Of a stretch of 64,000 bases of DNA, positions 38,371-48,004 are shown piece by piece. The stretch is from Calothrix sp. PCC 7716 (GTDB lineage Bacteria > Cyanobacteriota > Cyanobacteriia > Cyanobacteriales > Nostocaceae), in the NCBI RefSeq assembly GCF_019977735.1, contig NZ_AP025018.1, positions 2,294,001-2,358,000 of the forward strand. The letters run 5' to 3'. Made by a program: the position numbers and the translations under genes. The notes under the pieces were generated by a model. It searched no databases. It worked only from the letters and a program-made list of their open reading frames with translations, and had not been told where the DNA came from. Position 1 is the first letter of the stretch. Every line of letters starts with the position of its first letter.

Positions 38371-40020
38371 CTATTTTTTGATTTTGTCGTTAAGAATTTG
38401 AAGTTGTGTGCCTGGGTAATAAAACTGAAGAATATCAGCACTTGACCTGCCAAGTTTAGCTAAATTTTGCGCTCCAACTTGACTCAACCCCACTCCATGT
38501 CCCATTCCTCCACCAACAAAGGCATATCCCCACAAGTCTGGTTCACCTTTATTGAGTGGCTCTAAATAGAATAGTGTACTTATTGGCGCCGCGAATGCAC
38601 TACGAACTTCGTCTTTAGTCAAGTGAAACGAACCAATATCGGTTTTAATCTCTAATTTCAAAATCCGTCCACTATCACTACGTTCGACAACTTCCATTTC
38701 GCGAACTTCCTTAAGCTTGGCAAATGGACTCTTCTTTACTGCCAAAAATTTCTGCAAAGTTTTAGTTATATCCTCAATGCGCGACTCTCTCCTCCAACGG
38801 AATAAGTCCCAGCCAGTTTCATTGAACCCTTCTTTTTTATTGACAAACGCTTTTAAATTATTCTCCTCACGCAGCGATTGCCTCGTCAAGTTCCATATAT
38901 TGTTCGGCGCATCTAATATGGGTCGCAAGTACGAACGGTCGTCTCCATTCCAAACATCAGAAAATGAAGCTGTTACGCCTCCTGTGCTAGCTGAATACAA
39001 TGCATCTACTAGTTGATTTTTATACGTTACTACCATCCCTTTAGTACTAGCGATAGCTTTGTCTGTACTAGCTGAAACATCTTTTAAACCAAAATAAACT
39101 TGACAGTGTGTATCAGCACACAGTTGATAATTATCGGCTGCAAATCTACGTATATTCCGCAATGCGTATGTTCGAGCAATGATTGCTTGTGCTTCGAGTG
39201 CTGCCATTGGGGCGTTATTACCAATTTCGTAAGGTACTACTCCACGTAAATATGTTTCTAATGGAACGTTATTTACAAGCGTGTAAGTTCCATAAGCATT
39301 TGGTTGTATCTGTAAATTACCAGGGAATAAGCGTGCTTTGTTCGGATTGAGAGTATCCTTTTTTTGTTGATTATTTGCTGCTTTTGCGTCGTGAACGTCG
39401 AGTTTCTTACCTTGGTTTACTAAAACCAGGCTTTTTTGACTATCGATAGCCAGCGAATTGACGTTATAACGTTTGTCTCCCACTGTCCAACTTACAACTG
39501 GCGCCTGTTTAATAACTTCGGTATCAATGAAAGGAGTCTTTCTACCGCTTGCTTGTAGACTTTGTAATAATAACCGTCGCAACAGCGGAGTACTATATAC
39601 TTTGCGAGAAGCCCATACCTGCCAACGGTCTGGCTGGGCTATTTCTACCTGGATACCTAGCTCGCGCCATCTATTGGCATTATCTTCTGCTGTCTCAAAA
39701 GTCCGAAAAACCCCCAAAACAACCCGTTCGTTAATACTAGGTTTTGCTGGTGGCTGCATCGCAATTTCTAATCGCACAGGTTTATCGGTACTAACAGTCT
39801 GTTGACCATTACTCGTCCGAAAACTCAATAACAGCTTATCCCCCTTAGTTGGTTCAAGCTGTAACAAATCTTTTGGACTATCACCAAACCGCTGCACAAT
39901 CCCAATCTTCAAATCAACATCTGTTTTATCACCTTTTGTACTCGCTGATGCACCTGTTAATCCCAACAGGCAAAACACAGTCAGCGTCGTGTAGTACATA
40001 CGCCCGCACATGCTCTTCAT
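38371..40020 (-). CDS. SpoIID/LytB domain protein, exported
   Basis: About 549 residues with a signal peptide (YYTTLTVFCLLGLTGASAS). A middle SPOR-like segment (VVLGVFRTFETAEDNANRW) precedes the SpoIID domain (about 220-545) with ETYLRGVVPYEIG, EAQAIIARTYAL and GMGHGVGLSQVGA. SpoIID is a lytic transglycosylase acting on denuded peptidoglycan in spore formers. In cyanobacteria a role in cell-wall remodelling or septal-junction formation is plausible but unproven. The frame extends 28 codons upstream to 40104; the later ATG gives the better signal peptide. Confidence 0.8.
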   Translation of the reverse strand: MKSMCGRMYYTTLTVFCLLGLTGASASTKGDKTDVDLKIGIVQRFGDSPKDLLQLEPTKGDKLLLSFRTSNGQQTVSTDKPVRLEIAMQPPAKPSINERVVLGVFRTFETAEDNANRWRELGIQVEIAQPDRWQVWASRKVYSTPLLRRLLLQSLQASGRKTPFIDTEVIKQAPVVSWTVGDKRYNVNSLAIDSQKSLVLVNQGKKLDVHDAKAANNQQKKDTLNPNKARLFPGNLQIQPNAYGTYTLVNNVPLETYLRGVVPYEIGNNAPMAALEAQAIIARTYALRNIRRFAADNYQLCADTHCQVYFGLKDVSASTDKAIASTKGMVVTYKNQLVDALYSASTGGVTASFSDVWNGDDRSYLRPILDAPNNIWNLTRQSLREENNLKAFVNKKEGFNETGWDLFRWRRESRIEDITKTLQKFLAVKKSPFAKLKEVREMEVVERSDSGRILKLEIKTDIGSFHLTKDEVRSAFAAPISTLFYLEPLNKGEPDLWGYAFVGGGMGHGVGLSQVGAQNLAKLGRSSADILQFYYPGTQLQILNDKIKK

Positions 40021-40238
40021 AGGAAACCGCTTTTTTTCGCTTTGCCAAAACTCATACGCACCCAATGGATTCATATTGTAATTGTAGTAACTTTGTAACA
40101 TCAAACGTCTAAATTATTACATTACAACTTTCTTCGATTTTTTTCGCCAATTAGTTGCAAAACAAAGTCATAACGAGTATGATTTATTTAAGGACGCATG
40201 AGCAAGAAGAAAAAATTCAGTAAGTTGGTAAAAATATC

Positions 40239-40502
40239 ATGGCAAAAGTCCAAGAGATACCCATAAATCAAATTCGGCGCCCGTTGCCGCGTGTGAACGA
40301 CCAAGAGAAAGTAAAATCCTTAATGGCATCGATAGCTGAAATTGGGCAGCTTGAGCCAATAGACGTGCTAGAAGTTGACGGGGAGTACTATGGTTTTTCA
40401 GGATGTCATCGTTACGAAGCGTGTCAACGTCTAGGAAAAGAGACAATTCTTGCTAGAGTTCGTAAGGCGCCTCGTAGTGTTCTGAAAATGCACATAGCGT
40501 AA
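40239..40502 (+). CDS. srx: Sulfiredoxin
   Basis: 87-residue ParB-fold enzyme that reduces over-oxidised 2-Cys peroxiredoxin with ATP. The catalytic motif FSGCHR is present with Cys56. The N-terminal IPINQIRRPLPR and the basic C-terminus match Srx rather than ParB. It is 43 bases upstream of dps on the same strand, which forms a small oxidative-stress unit. Confidence 0.9.
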   Translation: MAKVQEIPINQIRRPLPRVNDQEKVKSLMASIAEIGQLEPIDVLEVDGEYYGFSGCHRYEACQRLGKETILARVRKAPRSVLKMHIA

Positions 40503-40545
40503 TTTCGTAATTTATTTATAAAATAACAGGGAGATTCAAAAGGGT

Positions 40546-41031
40546 ATGGCTACTCAAGTAAATTCAGTAAATATCGGTATTGATGACACAAAGCGTGCGA
40601 ATATCGCTGAAGGATTATCACGCTTATTGGCAGACACTTACACCTTATATCTTAAGACACATAACTTTCACTGGAATGTAACAGGGCCAATGTTTCAAAC
40701 GCTGCATTTAATGTTTGAGACACAGTATACCGAGTTAGCGCTGGCAGTTGATTTGATTGCCGAACGTATTCGTGCGCTTGGTTTTCCGGCGCCTGGGACT
40801 TATAGTGATTATGCTCGTTTAAGCTCAATTGCCGAAACACCAGGAGTTCCCAAAGCCAAAGAAATGATTCGTTTACTAGTAGAGGGACAAGAAGCAGTAG
40901 TGAGAACAGCACGTTCAATTTTTCCTGCTGTTGAAGAAGTTAACGATGAACCTACTGCTGACTTGCTAACACAACGGATGCAAGTGCATGAAAAAACTGC
41001 TTGGATGTTGCGAAGTTTACTGGAAGAATAG
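40546..41031 (+). CDS. dps: Dps-family ferritin-like protein
   Basis: 161-residue DNA-protecting, iron-oxidising dodecamer subunit. The ferroxidase motif [14 protein letters not shown] (His39, His42) and the second helix [18 protein letters not shown] (Asp69, Glu73) are present. It lacks a long basic N-terminal tail, so peroxide and iron detoxification may matter more than DNA binding. It is encoded right after sulfiredoxin, and a heptanucleotide array starts about seven bases after its stop. Confidence 0.92.
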   Translation: MATQVNSVNIGIDDTKRANIAEGLSRLLADTYTLYLKTHNFHWNVTGPMFQTLHLMFETQYTELALAVDLIAERIRALGFPAPGTYSDYARLSSIAETPGVPKAKEMIRLLVEGQEAVVRTARSIFPAVEEVNDEPTADLLTQRMQVHEKTAWMLRSLLEE

Positions 41032-41037
41032 ATCATA

Positions 41038-41175
41038 GTGCTGAGTGCTGAGTGCTGAGTTATGAGTTAAGAGTACTTCTCACTCCTAACTCCTAACTTC
41101 TCACTCCTAACTCCTAACTTCTCACTCCTAACTCCTAACTTATAACTTCTCACTCCTAACTCCTAACTCCTAACT
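41038..41175. repeat. Heptanucleotide array (GTGCTGA and ACTCCTA)
   Basis: Begins with three GTGCTGA units and continues as CTCCTAA units punctuated by CTTCTCA. It spans nearly the whole dps to GrpE-like spacer and ends about eight bases before the next ATG. Confidence 0.9.
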
Positions 41176-41183
41176 TTTATACA

Positions 41184-41840
41184 ATGTCTGACTTTACTCC
41201 GCATCTCCAAGATTTAATCAAACAAGCTGGTATTCCTTCGTTGAAAGCGTTGGGACGTGATACTGGTGTGTCGGAGCGGCAAATTTTGCGGTTACGACGA
41301 GGTGAAGTCAAGGAAATACGAGTTTCTGTTCTGGCAAAACTTTCACAAGCTTTGAAAGTTAGTGTTGATGAGTTGGTTACAGGTTTTTCGGAGTCAAATA
41401 GTGTTGAACCGTCCGTAAGTACAGAGAATAATGAAAATGATTTAGTAAAAAGAATTACAGAATTAGAACGTGAGTATTCATTTTTACAACAGCAGGTTGA
41501 AGAGCAGAAACAAATATTAAAGCAGGAATTTCAGCAAGAAAGCTTACAGGTATTAGAATCTCTACTCGTTCAGTTCCCGACAGCAGCGCGTGCATGTCAA
41601 GAAAATCCGCAATTACCCGCAGTTAATATTTTACCTTTGGTGCAAAAACCACTCGAACGTTTACTGCAACACTGGGGTGTCGAAGCTATTACATCAGTAG
41701 GGGAAGAAGTATCCTATGACCCACAGTTACACCAGTTGCTTGATGGTACAGCACAAACTGGTGAAAAAGTGAAAATTCGCTATGTTGGATACCGTCAAGG
41801 TGAAAAATTGCTAACCCGTGCGAAGGTTAGTCCTGTGTAG
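41184..41840 (+). CDS. HTH plus GrpE-like protein
   Basis: 218 residues. Residues 8-66 form a Cro/C1-type HTH (IPSLKALGRDTGVSERQILRLR ... LAKLSQAL, shown here as segments). A coiled coil (about 85-125) and a GrpE-like C-terminal domain (about 130-215; LVQKPLERLLQHWGVEAI) follow. It is a recurring cyanobacterial architecture sometimes annotated as a GrpE nucleotide exchange factor. The HTH suggests instead a DNA-bound or chaperone-coupled regulator. The leader is the heptanucleotide array, with no obvious Shine-Dalgarno. Confidence 0.75.
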   Translation: MSDFTPHLQDLIKQAGIPSLKALGRDTGVSERQILRLRRGEVKEIRVSVLAKLSQALKVSVDELVTGFSESNSVEPSVSTENNENDLVKRITELEREYSFLQQQVEEQKQILKQEFQQESLQVLESLLVQFPTAARACQENPQLPAVNILPLVQKPLERLLQHWGVEAITSVGEEVSYDPQLHQLLDGTAQTGEKVKIRYVGYRQGEKLLTRAKVSPV

Positions 41841-41847
41841 AAACCTT

Positions 41848-41881
41848 AGAAACCCGGTTTCTTCAAGAAACCGGGTTTCTT
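41848..41881 (+). terminator. Near-perfect 16-bp hairpin of the GAAACCCGG family
   Basis: AGAAACCCGGTTTCTT faces AAGAAACCGGGTTTCT across a very short loop, 8 bases after the GrpE-like gene. Probable terminator. Confidence 0.75.
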
Positions 41882-42328
41882 GGCAAAATGTTAGTTTATC
41901 GAAAAATTTGGGAACAATCTTTACTAGAGGTGAAAATCTCTCATGTATTAACTAGGTAGTTTTTGCTACTACTGTATGCTTTATCCCTTACCAGTCAGGA
42001 TTTAACGACAAGAAAAAGGGCAACACATTTATGGGGTACCTGTAAAATTTACAGCTACTTATTTATGATTGTCCATTAAAAATTAAATACAATTGCGACA
42101 TTAACTGTCGTTCTCCGGATTATCAGGTGCATCTAACCAAAAAGTGTCGTTAAATCCTCGTTGGTAAGCTGGATTACATTTTTGAGCAAATATTCAATTT
42201 TATAAATTTTATAAATATTTATATGAAAATTATGTAAAGAAAGAAGTTGGCAACACTTTTTCAAATGAATTATCATTAATTTACATATCATTGTCAAAAT
42301 CGAGTTAAAAGAAGCAATTTCACTAAAC
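41882..42328. other. Spacer with a possible short gene remnant
   Basis: No complete gene. On the minus strand 42101-42193 is open and reads FAQKCNPAYQRGFND, then TFWLDAPDNPENDS, to a stop. It is protein-like but has no start codon, so it may be the tail of a lost gene. Confidence 0.3.
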
Positions 42329-42658
42329 ATGTTGACTCAAGAAGTAAAAATTTTTCAACCAAGTGGAAGTTTAGATGCCACTAAATCGCAAGCATTTCGC
42401 CAAGAAATCGCTACTATTGTCGAAAACGGCACTAAAGTTGTTTTGGTTGACCTAAAAAATGTTACCTTTATGGATAGCTCTGGTCTTGGCGCCTTAGTTC
42501 TTGCATTTAAGACATTAAGAGCAGCTAACAGTAAATTAGTACTTTGTTCAATTAACGAACAAATTCGGATACTATTTGAATTAACGGGGATGGATAAAGT
42601 ATTCGAGATTTTTGCCAATCAAGAAGAATTTGAAAAATCGATGATGTTAAGAGCTTGA
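42329..42658 (+). CDS. STAS-domain anti-sigma factor antagonist
   Basis: 109-residue single-domain protein. The phospho-site is FMDSSGLGALV, with the candidate serine at residue 50 next to Asp49 as in SpoIIAA/RsbV. Its partner phosphatase-type gene ends back to back on the opposite strand with no base between the stop codons. It would take part in a partner-switching pathway. The anti-sigma kinase (RsbW-like) is not in this window. Confidence 0.9.
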   Translation: MLTQEVKIFQPSGSLDATKSQAFRQEIATIVENGTKVVLVDLKNVTFMDSSGLGALVLAFKTLRAANSKLVLCSINEQIRILFELTGMDKVFEIFANQEEFEKSMMLRA

Positions 42659-43792
42659 TTAGTCGAATCGAGCTTGTAGTATAGATAAATCGTCATCAAA
42701 GGCATCTTTAGCGTTCAAAGTCTTCAAATGTATGATTATCTCGTCGAGTCGAGTGTCAATTGGATGATGTAAATCACCCAGCATTTTGATGAAAGCATCC
42801 AGACCCCATAGTTTTCCATCAGTTTTGGTAATTTCATACGCACCATCACTAAACAGGTATAGCTTACTGGATTCCGCTATGCTGCAAAACCCATCAACAT
42901 ATTTGGCATCCGGAAACATTCCAACTGGCATTCCTGAAGTTCTCAATAACTGGACTTCACAGCTACGGTTGTTACCGGATATTAATACACCTGGTGGATG
43001 ACCTGCGCTCGAATAAATTAACTGGCGCCGTTTTCGGTTATATACGCCATACCAAATAGTAAAATATTTATCGTTTTGATAATTCATCTGAAACGTTTCA
43101 TTTAGCGCTTTGAGTACCTCACTTGGTTGGTAATAATTCAAGTTTTGTAGCGCACGTGAACGTAACAAATTTAACACAGATATTGATGGTAAAGTTGCTT
43201 TAAGCCCGTGTCCAGCAGCATCAAGTAAGTATAATGCTAGATAATCAGGGTCAAGCCAGTAATAATCGAAACAATCGCCACCGAGTTGGCGCGAAGGAAT
43301 AAATCGGTAGCTAATATCTAATGGTTCGAGCATTGGCGGTGGTAATAACGAACAAACATACTCTGCTGCTTCTGTAAGTTCGTTTTCGAGTTTTTGTTTT
43401 TGCTCTCGTAAGTCGCGACTAAGTTGATGCAGTCGTAAACCAGCCCTTACCCTTGCCTGAAGTTCGTTTTGCTCAATTGGTTTAGATAAATAATCGTCGG
43501 CGCCAGCATCAAGTCCTTTAACACGGTCTGCAACCGAATCAAGAGATGTTAGCAAAATAAAAAACGTCGTTGATAGTGCAGTTGAACCTTTAATATGTTG
43601 ACAAACATCTATACCACTCAATCCCGGCATCATCCAATCACAAATAATCAATGCGGGTCGATTAGCATTTGCAATTGCAATTCCCTCGGCGCCATTGCTT
43701 GCTGCTATGACTTCATAACCTTGTCTGACCAACATTCGTTTTAAGAGTATCAGCACCGCAGGGTCATCATCGATTACCAAGATTTGATACAT
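42659..43792 (-). CDS. Response regulator with PP2C (RsbU/SpoIIE-like) phosphatase output
   Basis: 377 residues. Receiver domain 1-120 with acidic pocket Asp8-Asp10, phospho-acceptor Asp52 (LIICDWMMP) and Lys104 (YLSKP). A coiled linker (about 122-145) leads to the PP2C-type phosphatase (about 165-375) with QLGGDCFDYYWLD, DAAGHGLKA and LFSDGAYE metal motifs. It is expected to dephosphorylate a STAS protein, plausibly the convergent neighbour. Start ATG 43790-43792 is chosen because the receiver begins there; a longer frame reaches 43831. Confidence 0.9.
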   Translation of the reverse strand: MYQILVIDDDPAVLILLKRMLVRQGYEVIAASNGAEGIAIANANRPALIICDWMMPGLSGIDVCQHIKGSTALSTTFFILLTSLDSVADRVKGLDAGADDYLSKPIEQNELQARVRAGLRLHQLSRDLREQKQKLENELTEAAEYVCSLLPPPMLEPLDISYRFIPSRQLGGDCFDYYWLDPDYLALYLLDAAGHGLKATLPSISVLNLLRSRALQNLNYYQPSEVLKALNETFQMNYQNDKYFTIWYGVYNRKRRQLIYSSAGHPPGVLISGNNRSCEVQLLRTSGMPVGMFPDAKYVDGFCSIAESSKLYLFSDGAYEITKTDGKLWGLDAFIKMLGDLHHPIDTRLDEIIIHLKTLNAKDAFDDDLSILQARFD

Positions 43793-43844
43793 AAAAGATA
43801 GCCGCGAAAAACTACTATAAATTATCAACAACTAACTGCGAGCT

Positions 43845-44657
43845 TTAAACTGGTGGTGATAAAGGATTCAACCATAACAGAATAATGCTTTTTAGTAGAT
43901 TTAGGTCACGGTATACTTCTTGTTTGAACCATTGTCCTATAGCATCAAGTGGATTAAAGTCACGTCCTGCTTGCCATTTTACATCTTGACCTAAAGGTGT
44001 AAGATGATTTCCAGCAATTATTTGCATCGTCACCATATCGTTAAAGCGTTCTCTTAAAATTTCGCTTAAACCCACTGATTGGTCTATTGTATCGCTCGTA
44101 AATTTGATTAATAGATTACGACGAACATTATAGTATTCACGAACTAAATCGTTAGTCTGTGCTGGTGAAGGAACAAACTCGACGGCAAGCTGTGAATTTG
44201 TAAACGCTGTGTTAAATTGCTCGATAAATGGAACTGCATCACGTGCGGCGTAGTTATTGAAGGAAATAAAAATATTTCCAGCACGCTCAACTTTTGGACG
44301 ACTACCAATAAGTAAATGCAGCTTGCAACCCATACTATGTCCGATACCATATATCGGTAGGTAGCCATTACCTAATATACCTCGTTCTTCGAGACGAATC
44401 ATAGCACGCTCAAAGTTGAGTAGTACTTGCTGTGCGATAGCATCGTGGTCAAAAGTATTGACAAACGGGGTGGCAATTACGATATAACCTTTTTCAGCCA
44501 ACGCTTCTAACAGCAAACGATATGTAACGTGTGGTGCAGTCGCAACGAAGGCGCCACCTAAAAAATGTATGATACCAAGGGGTTTTTGCTTTGTCGCTAA
44601 AACCCAATTACCGGATATTTCTTTCCAAATCATTGACAAAAAACCATGCCTATCCAC
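43845..44657 (-). CDS. DUF1350 family alpha/beta-hydrolase-like protein
   Basis: 270 residues. IIHFLGGAFVATAPHVTYR and YGIGHSMGCKLHLL give the oxyanion and nucleophile-elbow pattern (Ser in GHSMG) of an alpha/beta hydrolase. The overall sequence is the DUF1350 family of cyanobacteria and plastids. The substrate is unknown. It lies 52 bases upstream of the response regulator on the same strand, so co-transcription is possible. Confidence 0.82.
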   Translation of the reverse strand: MDRHGFLSMIWKEISGNWVLATKQKPLGIIHFLGGAFVATAPHVTYRLLLEALAEKGYIVIATPFVNTFDHDAIAQQVLLNFERAMIRLEERGILGNGYLPIYGIGHSMGCKLHLLIGSRPKVERAGNIFISFNNYAARDAVPFIEQFNTAFTNSQLAVEFVPSPAQTNDLVREYYNVRRNLLIKFTSDTIDQSVGLSEILRERFNDMVTMQIIAGNHLTPLGQDVKWQAGRDFNPLDAIGQWFKQEVYRDLNLLKSIILLWLNPLSPPV

Positions 44658-44679
44658 TTCCCATTATGTACCAAATCCA

Positions 44680-44742
44680 AGAAACCTGGTTTCTATTCAA
44701 AATCATTGTTTTGATTACAATATTTCAACAAAGAAACCAGGT
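44680..44742. repeat. AAGAAACCTGGTTTCT inverted pair
   Basis: Copies at about 44680-44695 and 44729-44744 in the same arrangement as 34797-34867, in the spacer between two minus-strand genes. Confidence 0.7.
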
Positions 44743-44748
44743 TTCTAA

Positions 44749-45468
44749 CTAGCTTTGGCTTTGCAAACGTTTCATTTCCAACTGTACATCTAAAGCAATT
44801 TGCAATGCCTCGTTTAACAGTCTTCCATGCTCAGTAGCTTGTTCACTAACTTGAAGTGCGCTCAAAGTTGGTAGATTATTGGCAAATAATTCGCTATTAC
44901 CAATAATAAAATTCTTGTTCTCACGCAAAATTCTTTCTGTTTTTAATGCTCTAATTAAATCTGCGCGTGTGAGCGATAAAGCATCAAGTACTTTGTGTCT
45001 CTCTTTAATACTTACATCGACATTGCCCGCAGCTTCGATTTCATCATTAATATATATAGCTTTAATAACATTATTATACCTGTCAACATCACTCAATAAA
45101 ATCTTTAAAGAAGGAGTAATATTAGCTTGGACAATTTTGTTCCTTTGTTTCCATATAAAATATAAAATATATTGAGAAGCGGCGCCACCAATTCCTAACA
45201 ATAATAACGCTACAAGCCATGATGGGAAAGGCAACCAAGGCATAATTAGACTACCAACGGCGCCTAAAATTAGATAACTAAATACTACTGAGGATATACC
45301 AAGAAAATAGGCAGTAGCAGCTTCTGGACCTCTAGCTCTTTCAAAAAAATTCTTTACAACTTTTTTAAATTGATTAACAACGAGTATAAGCTCTTCATTT
45401 ACTGGTAAATTTGTAAATTGCTGCAATTCTTTTTTACTTATATCTAAACCTTTTAAGTCATTTTCCAC
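44749..45468 (-). CDS. Two-helix membrane protein of unknown function
   Basis: 239 residues beginning with GTG. A soluble N-terminus, two adjacent membrane helices (about 53-75 and 82-105) and a long helical cytoplasmic C-terminal part (about 110-239). No family recognised. The general shape resembles proteins that tether a coiled coil to the membrane. It carries two GGCGCC sites in the membrane segment, so it is not obviously recent. Confidence 0.65.
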   Translation of the reverse strand: MENDLKGLDISKKELQQFTNLPVNEELILVVNQFKKVVKNFFERARGPEAATAYFLGISSVVFSYLILGAVGSLIMPWLPFPSWLVALLLLGIGGAASQYILYFIWKQRNKIVQANITPSLKILLSDVDRYNNVIKAIYINDEIEAAGNVDVSIKERHKVLDALSLTRADLIRALKTERILRENKNFIIGNSELFANNLPTLSALQVSEQATEHGRLLNEALQIALDVQLEMKRLQSQS

Positions 45469-45588
45469 AGCTACTAATTCCTTGTTCCAATAAATAAATA
45501 GATAAATATTTGTATAGTACTATATAACAATCAAGTTTATCAACTTGATTCAAAGATAATATATGTGAATTTTTTTCACAAAAATTAA

Positions 45589-45720
45589 TAAACCGGGTCT
45601 CCAAAATTGAGAAACCCGGTTTCTAGGATTGTAGCCAAAAATTTCAGTAGTCGCCAGAGTTATGTATAAGATTCAACAAAAATCGAAGAAACCAGGAAAC
45701 TTTCACGAAACCCGGTTTTT
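45589..45720. repeat. Four degenerate GAAACCCGG repeats
   Basis: Copies near 45590, 45609, 45687 and 45707, in both orientations and with mismatches (for example GAAACCAGGAAAC). They occupy most of the spacer between two minus-strand genes. Confidence 0.6.
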
Positions 45721-45725
45721 GTTTA

Positions 45726-46166
45726 TTACCTGACTTGTCGTCGCACGTGCAACCTATCCATCCCTTGCTTTATCCAACTGATACAGTCAATTTCAGATGT
45801 GAACACTTTCGGCGCCGCAATATTGTTTAAAGTTTCAGGGGGATAATGGTCATAGAAGTATTTATTGGCTTCTGTGAAAATAATGATGAGATTATGACGA
45901 AAAGTGTAACGATGCTTGAACGCATCTTCTCGACTAGTGAAGTCAGAGTACTTGTCAAGATGTCCTTTAGCAATACCAACGATATTACCAATACTAGCTC
46001 CGTATGACTTAGCAGGATTATCGGCTTTGTGATAACGACTTCGATATCCGATTTCTGCTAAAAGCTTATACGAGTATATATCATTACCATCCACTTGATT
46101 AAAAACAAAAGGAATGATGAGATAACCCTTATACGAGACTGAACTTTCGTACAACAAACGACTCAT
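45726..46166 (-). CDS. Hypothetical soluble protein
   Basis: 146 residues from an ATG with a strong AAGGAGCAGC ribosome site; a longer frame to 46214 is rejected for that reason. The sequence has aromatic-rich stretches (YKGYLIIPFVFNQVDGNDIYSY, partly shown) and a basic C-terminus (DRLHVRRQVR). No family recognised. The gene is monocistronic, with repeats downstream. Confidence 0.6.
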   Translation of the reverse strand: MSRLLYESSVSYKGYLIIPFVFNQVDGNDIYSYKLLAEIGYRSRYHKADNPAKSYGASIGNIVGIAKGHLDKYSDFTSREDAFKHRYTFRHNLIIIFTEANKYFYDHYPPETLNNIAAPKVFTSEIDCISWIKQGMDRLHVRRQVR

Positions 46167-46638
46167 ATGCTGCTCCTTGAATGCACCGATTGACTTGCAT
46201 GACTCAACTTGCAATCTTGATGTGATTAAATATCAATTAGCGATAATTAAAAGTATCATTGATATTTATCTATGCCATAACCAGAGATAATCAACTTGTC
46301 ACCCACCATAGTTTTGGCTATTAATTCTTGATGATTTCAACTTACCATATTCAGTTAACTATATGTATAAGGGGTTAAAAACCTCATTGGCATCATATTA
46401 TAAAGACATGTAACGAATAATTAATGTATTTTTTTCTAATCTTTGTAAAATAAATTACTAGTTATCTTAGACAAATATCGAATTTACATCCGTTACATCC
46501 GTTGTATCCGTTGCCAGAAATCTATCGCAAGGTTATAAAAATTCCTCTGTTGTGGCGATTAAAATAGCGGTCTCAATAATTACATTAACCAAAAAGGTTA
46601 TTAATTATTGACCTCACCGCATCCCCCTGGTTTTATTT
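46167..46638. other. About 470 bp divergent spacer, no gene seen
   Basis: AT-rich region between the hypothetical gene and the antiporter gene. A CATCCGTTACATCCGTTGTATCCGTTG triple run (about 46490-46514, shown partly) is the only local repetition noticed. Confidence 0.4.
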
Positions 46639-47937
46639 ATGATTGATATTTACATCCTTGACCTGCTGGTAATTGGGTTGCTGCTATTAACGGTAACATT
46701 GGGGTCTGGGTGGATTTCGCGCTTACCACTTTCATTTGCTCTTATCTATCTTGTGGTAGGTATTGTTCTTGGGCCTTATGCCTTTGGACTGATTAACCTA
46801 CGCGCAGCAGGAACATTCAACGCTGAAGTGTTAGAACGAATAACCGAATTGGTTGTAATTATTTCTGTTTTTAGCTGCGGTTTGAAGATTGTCCGTCCTT
46901 TAGGACTAAGAACATGGAATATAACCATCAGGTTAATTGCTTTACTGATGCCAATTTCAATTTTTGCAATTGCTTTAGTTGGTAAGTATATTTTGGGAAT
47001 GGACTGGGCAGGAGCTATATTATTGGGAGCAATTTTGGCGCCGACAGACCCTGTACTAGCATCAGAGGTACAGCTAACAGATGTTAAAGATAGAGATGAA
47101 TTACGTTTTGGTTTGACATCAGAAGGTGGTCTAAATGATGCTTTAGCTTTTCCTTTCGTTTATTTTGCAATTCATGCACTCAAAGATAATAATTGGAATA
47201 ATTGGTTAAAAAACTGGGTTTTAGTTGATTTAATATGGGCAATATTGGCAGGTATTGCAATGGGTATCATTGTTGCCAAGGCTGTTGTTTGGGTTGACCG
47301 TAAAATACAGCGTGTGCGTCCTGCCGATAGTTTAATGGAAGATTTTGTGGCGTTCGGGACAATTTTAATAACTTATGCTTTAACAGAAATTGTGAATGGA
47401 TATGGTTTTTTAGCTGTGTTTGTTGCTGGATTAGTAGTTCAACGCAGTTACAGAAATCCTGAAAAACCACTAGCACAGTTAGAATTTATTGAGCGCATCG
47501 AAAAGTTATTGGAAATTGGTACTATATTAGTACTGGGTACTATATTATTAGTACAACCAATGGTAAATTATGCTGTTCAATCATTGATAGTTACAGTATT
47601 ACTATTTTTGGTGATAAGACCTTTAGGTACTTGGGTCAGCACGATTGGTATGCGCTCTCCAGATTCTAATCGTAAAACGGATGGACGCACGCGGTTATTG
47701 TTGGGGTGGTTTGGAATTCGTGGTGTTGGTTCGTTATATTACCTTGCTTATGCTTTTGGCAACGGTCTAAAGGGTGAACTTGGTGAACAAATAGCTTGGA
47801 TAACTTACACTGTGATTGTAATTTCTGTAATCATACATGGTGTAAGCTCTACACCACTAATGAACTGGTACGAACGCGATGTTGCTGTCAAAAAACCCAA
47901 CAAACAAATGCCGGCTACGATAGATGAATTTGAGTAA
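46639..47937 (+). CDS. NhaP-type Na+/H+ antiporter (CPA1 family)
   Basis: 432-residue polytopic membrane protein with about twelve hydrophobic segments. The transport-site motif GAILAPTDPVLASEV and the downstream SEGGLNDALAFPF carry the conserved Asp and the Asn-Asp pair of the CPA1 NhaP type. A short hydrophilic tail (KKPNKQMPATIDEFE) follows. It would exchange sodium or potassium for protons, matching the Ktr potassium system elsewhere in the window. It is followed after 67 bases by a DUF2294 gene. Confidence 0.9.
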   Translation: MIDIYILDLLVIGLLLLTVTLGSGWISRLPLSFALIYLVVGIVLGPYAFGLINLRAAGTFNAEVLERITELVVIISVFSCGLKIVRPLGLRTWNITIRLIALLMPISIFAIALVGKYILGMDWAGAILLGAILAPTDPVLASEVQLTDVKDRDELRFGLTSEGGLNDALAFPFVYFAIHALKDNNWNNWLKNWVLVDLIWAILAGIAMGIIVAKAVVWVDRKIQRVRPADSLMEDFVAFGTILITYALTEIVNGYGFLAVFVAGLVVQRSYRNPEKPLAQLEFIERIEKLLEIGTILVLGTILLVQPMVNYAVQSLIVTVLLFLVIRPLGTWVSTIGMRSPDSNRKTDGRTRLLLGWFGIRGVGSLYYLAYAFGNGLKGELGEQIAWITYTVIVISVIIHGVSSTPLMNWYERDVAVKKPNKQMPATIDEFE

Positions 47938-48004
47938 ATCAAAATAGCATTATAGGGGAAGTACTATTTACTTCTCCTTGAATTAATTCGAGTTCTTACA
48001 AATA

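Noticed and set aside
41038-41175. CRISPR-like repeat appearance
   Set aside because: Units are seven bases, contiguous and without unique spacers. No cas genes are present. It is a tandem array, as at 23709.
42133-42330. 65-codon minus-strand frame upstream of the STAS gene
   Set aside because: Low-complexity Ile/Lys/Leu content from AT-rich DNA. The neighbouring frame at 42101-42193 is more protein-like, but it has no start.
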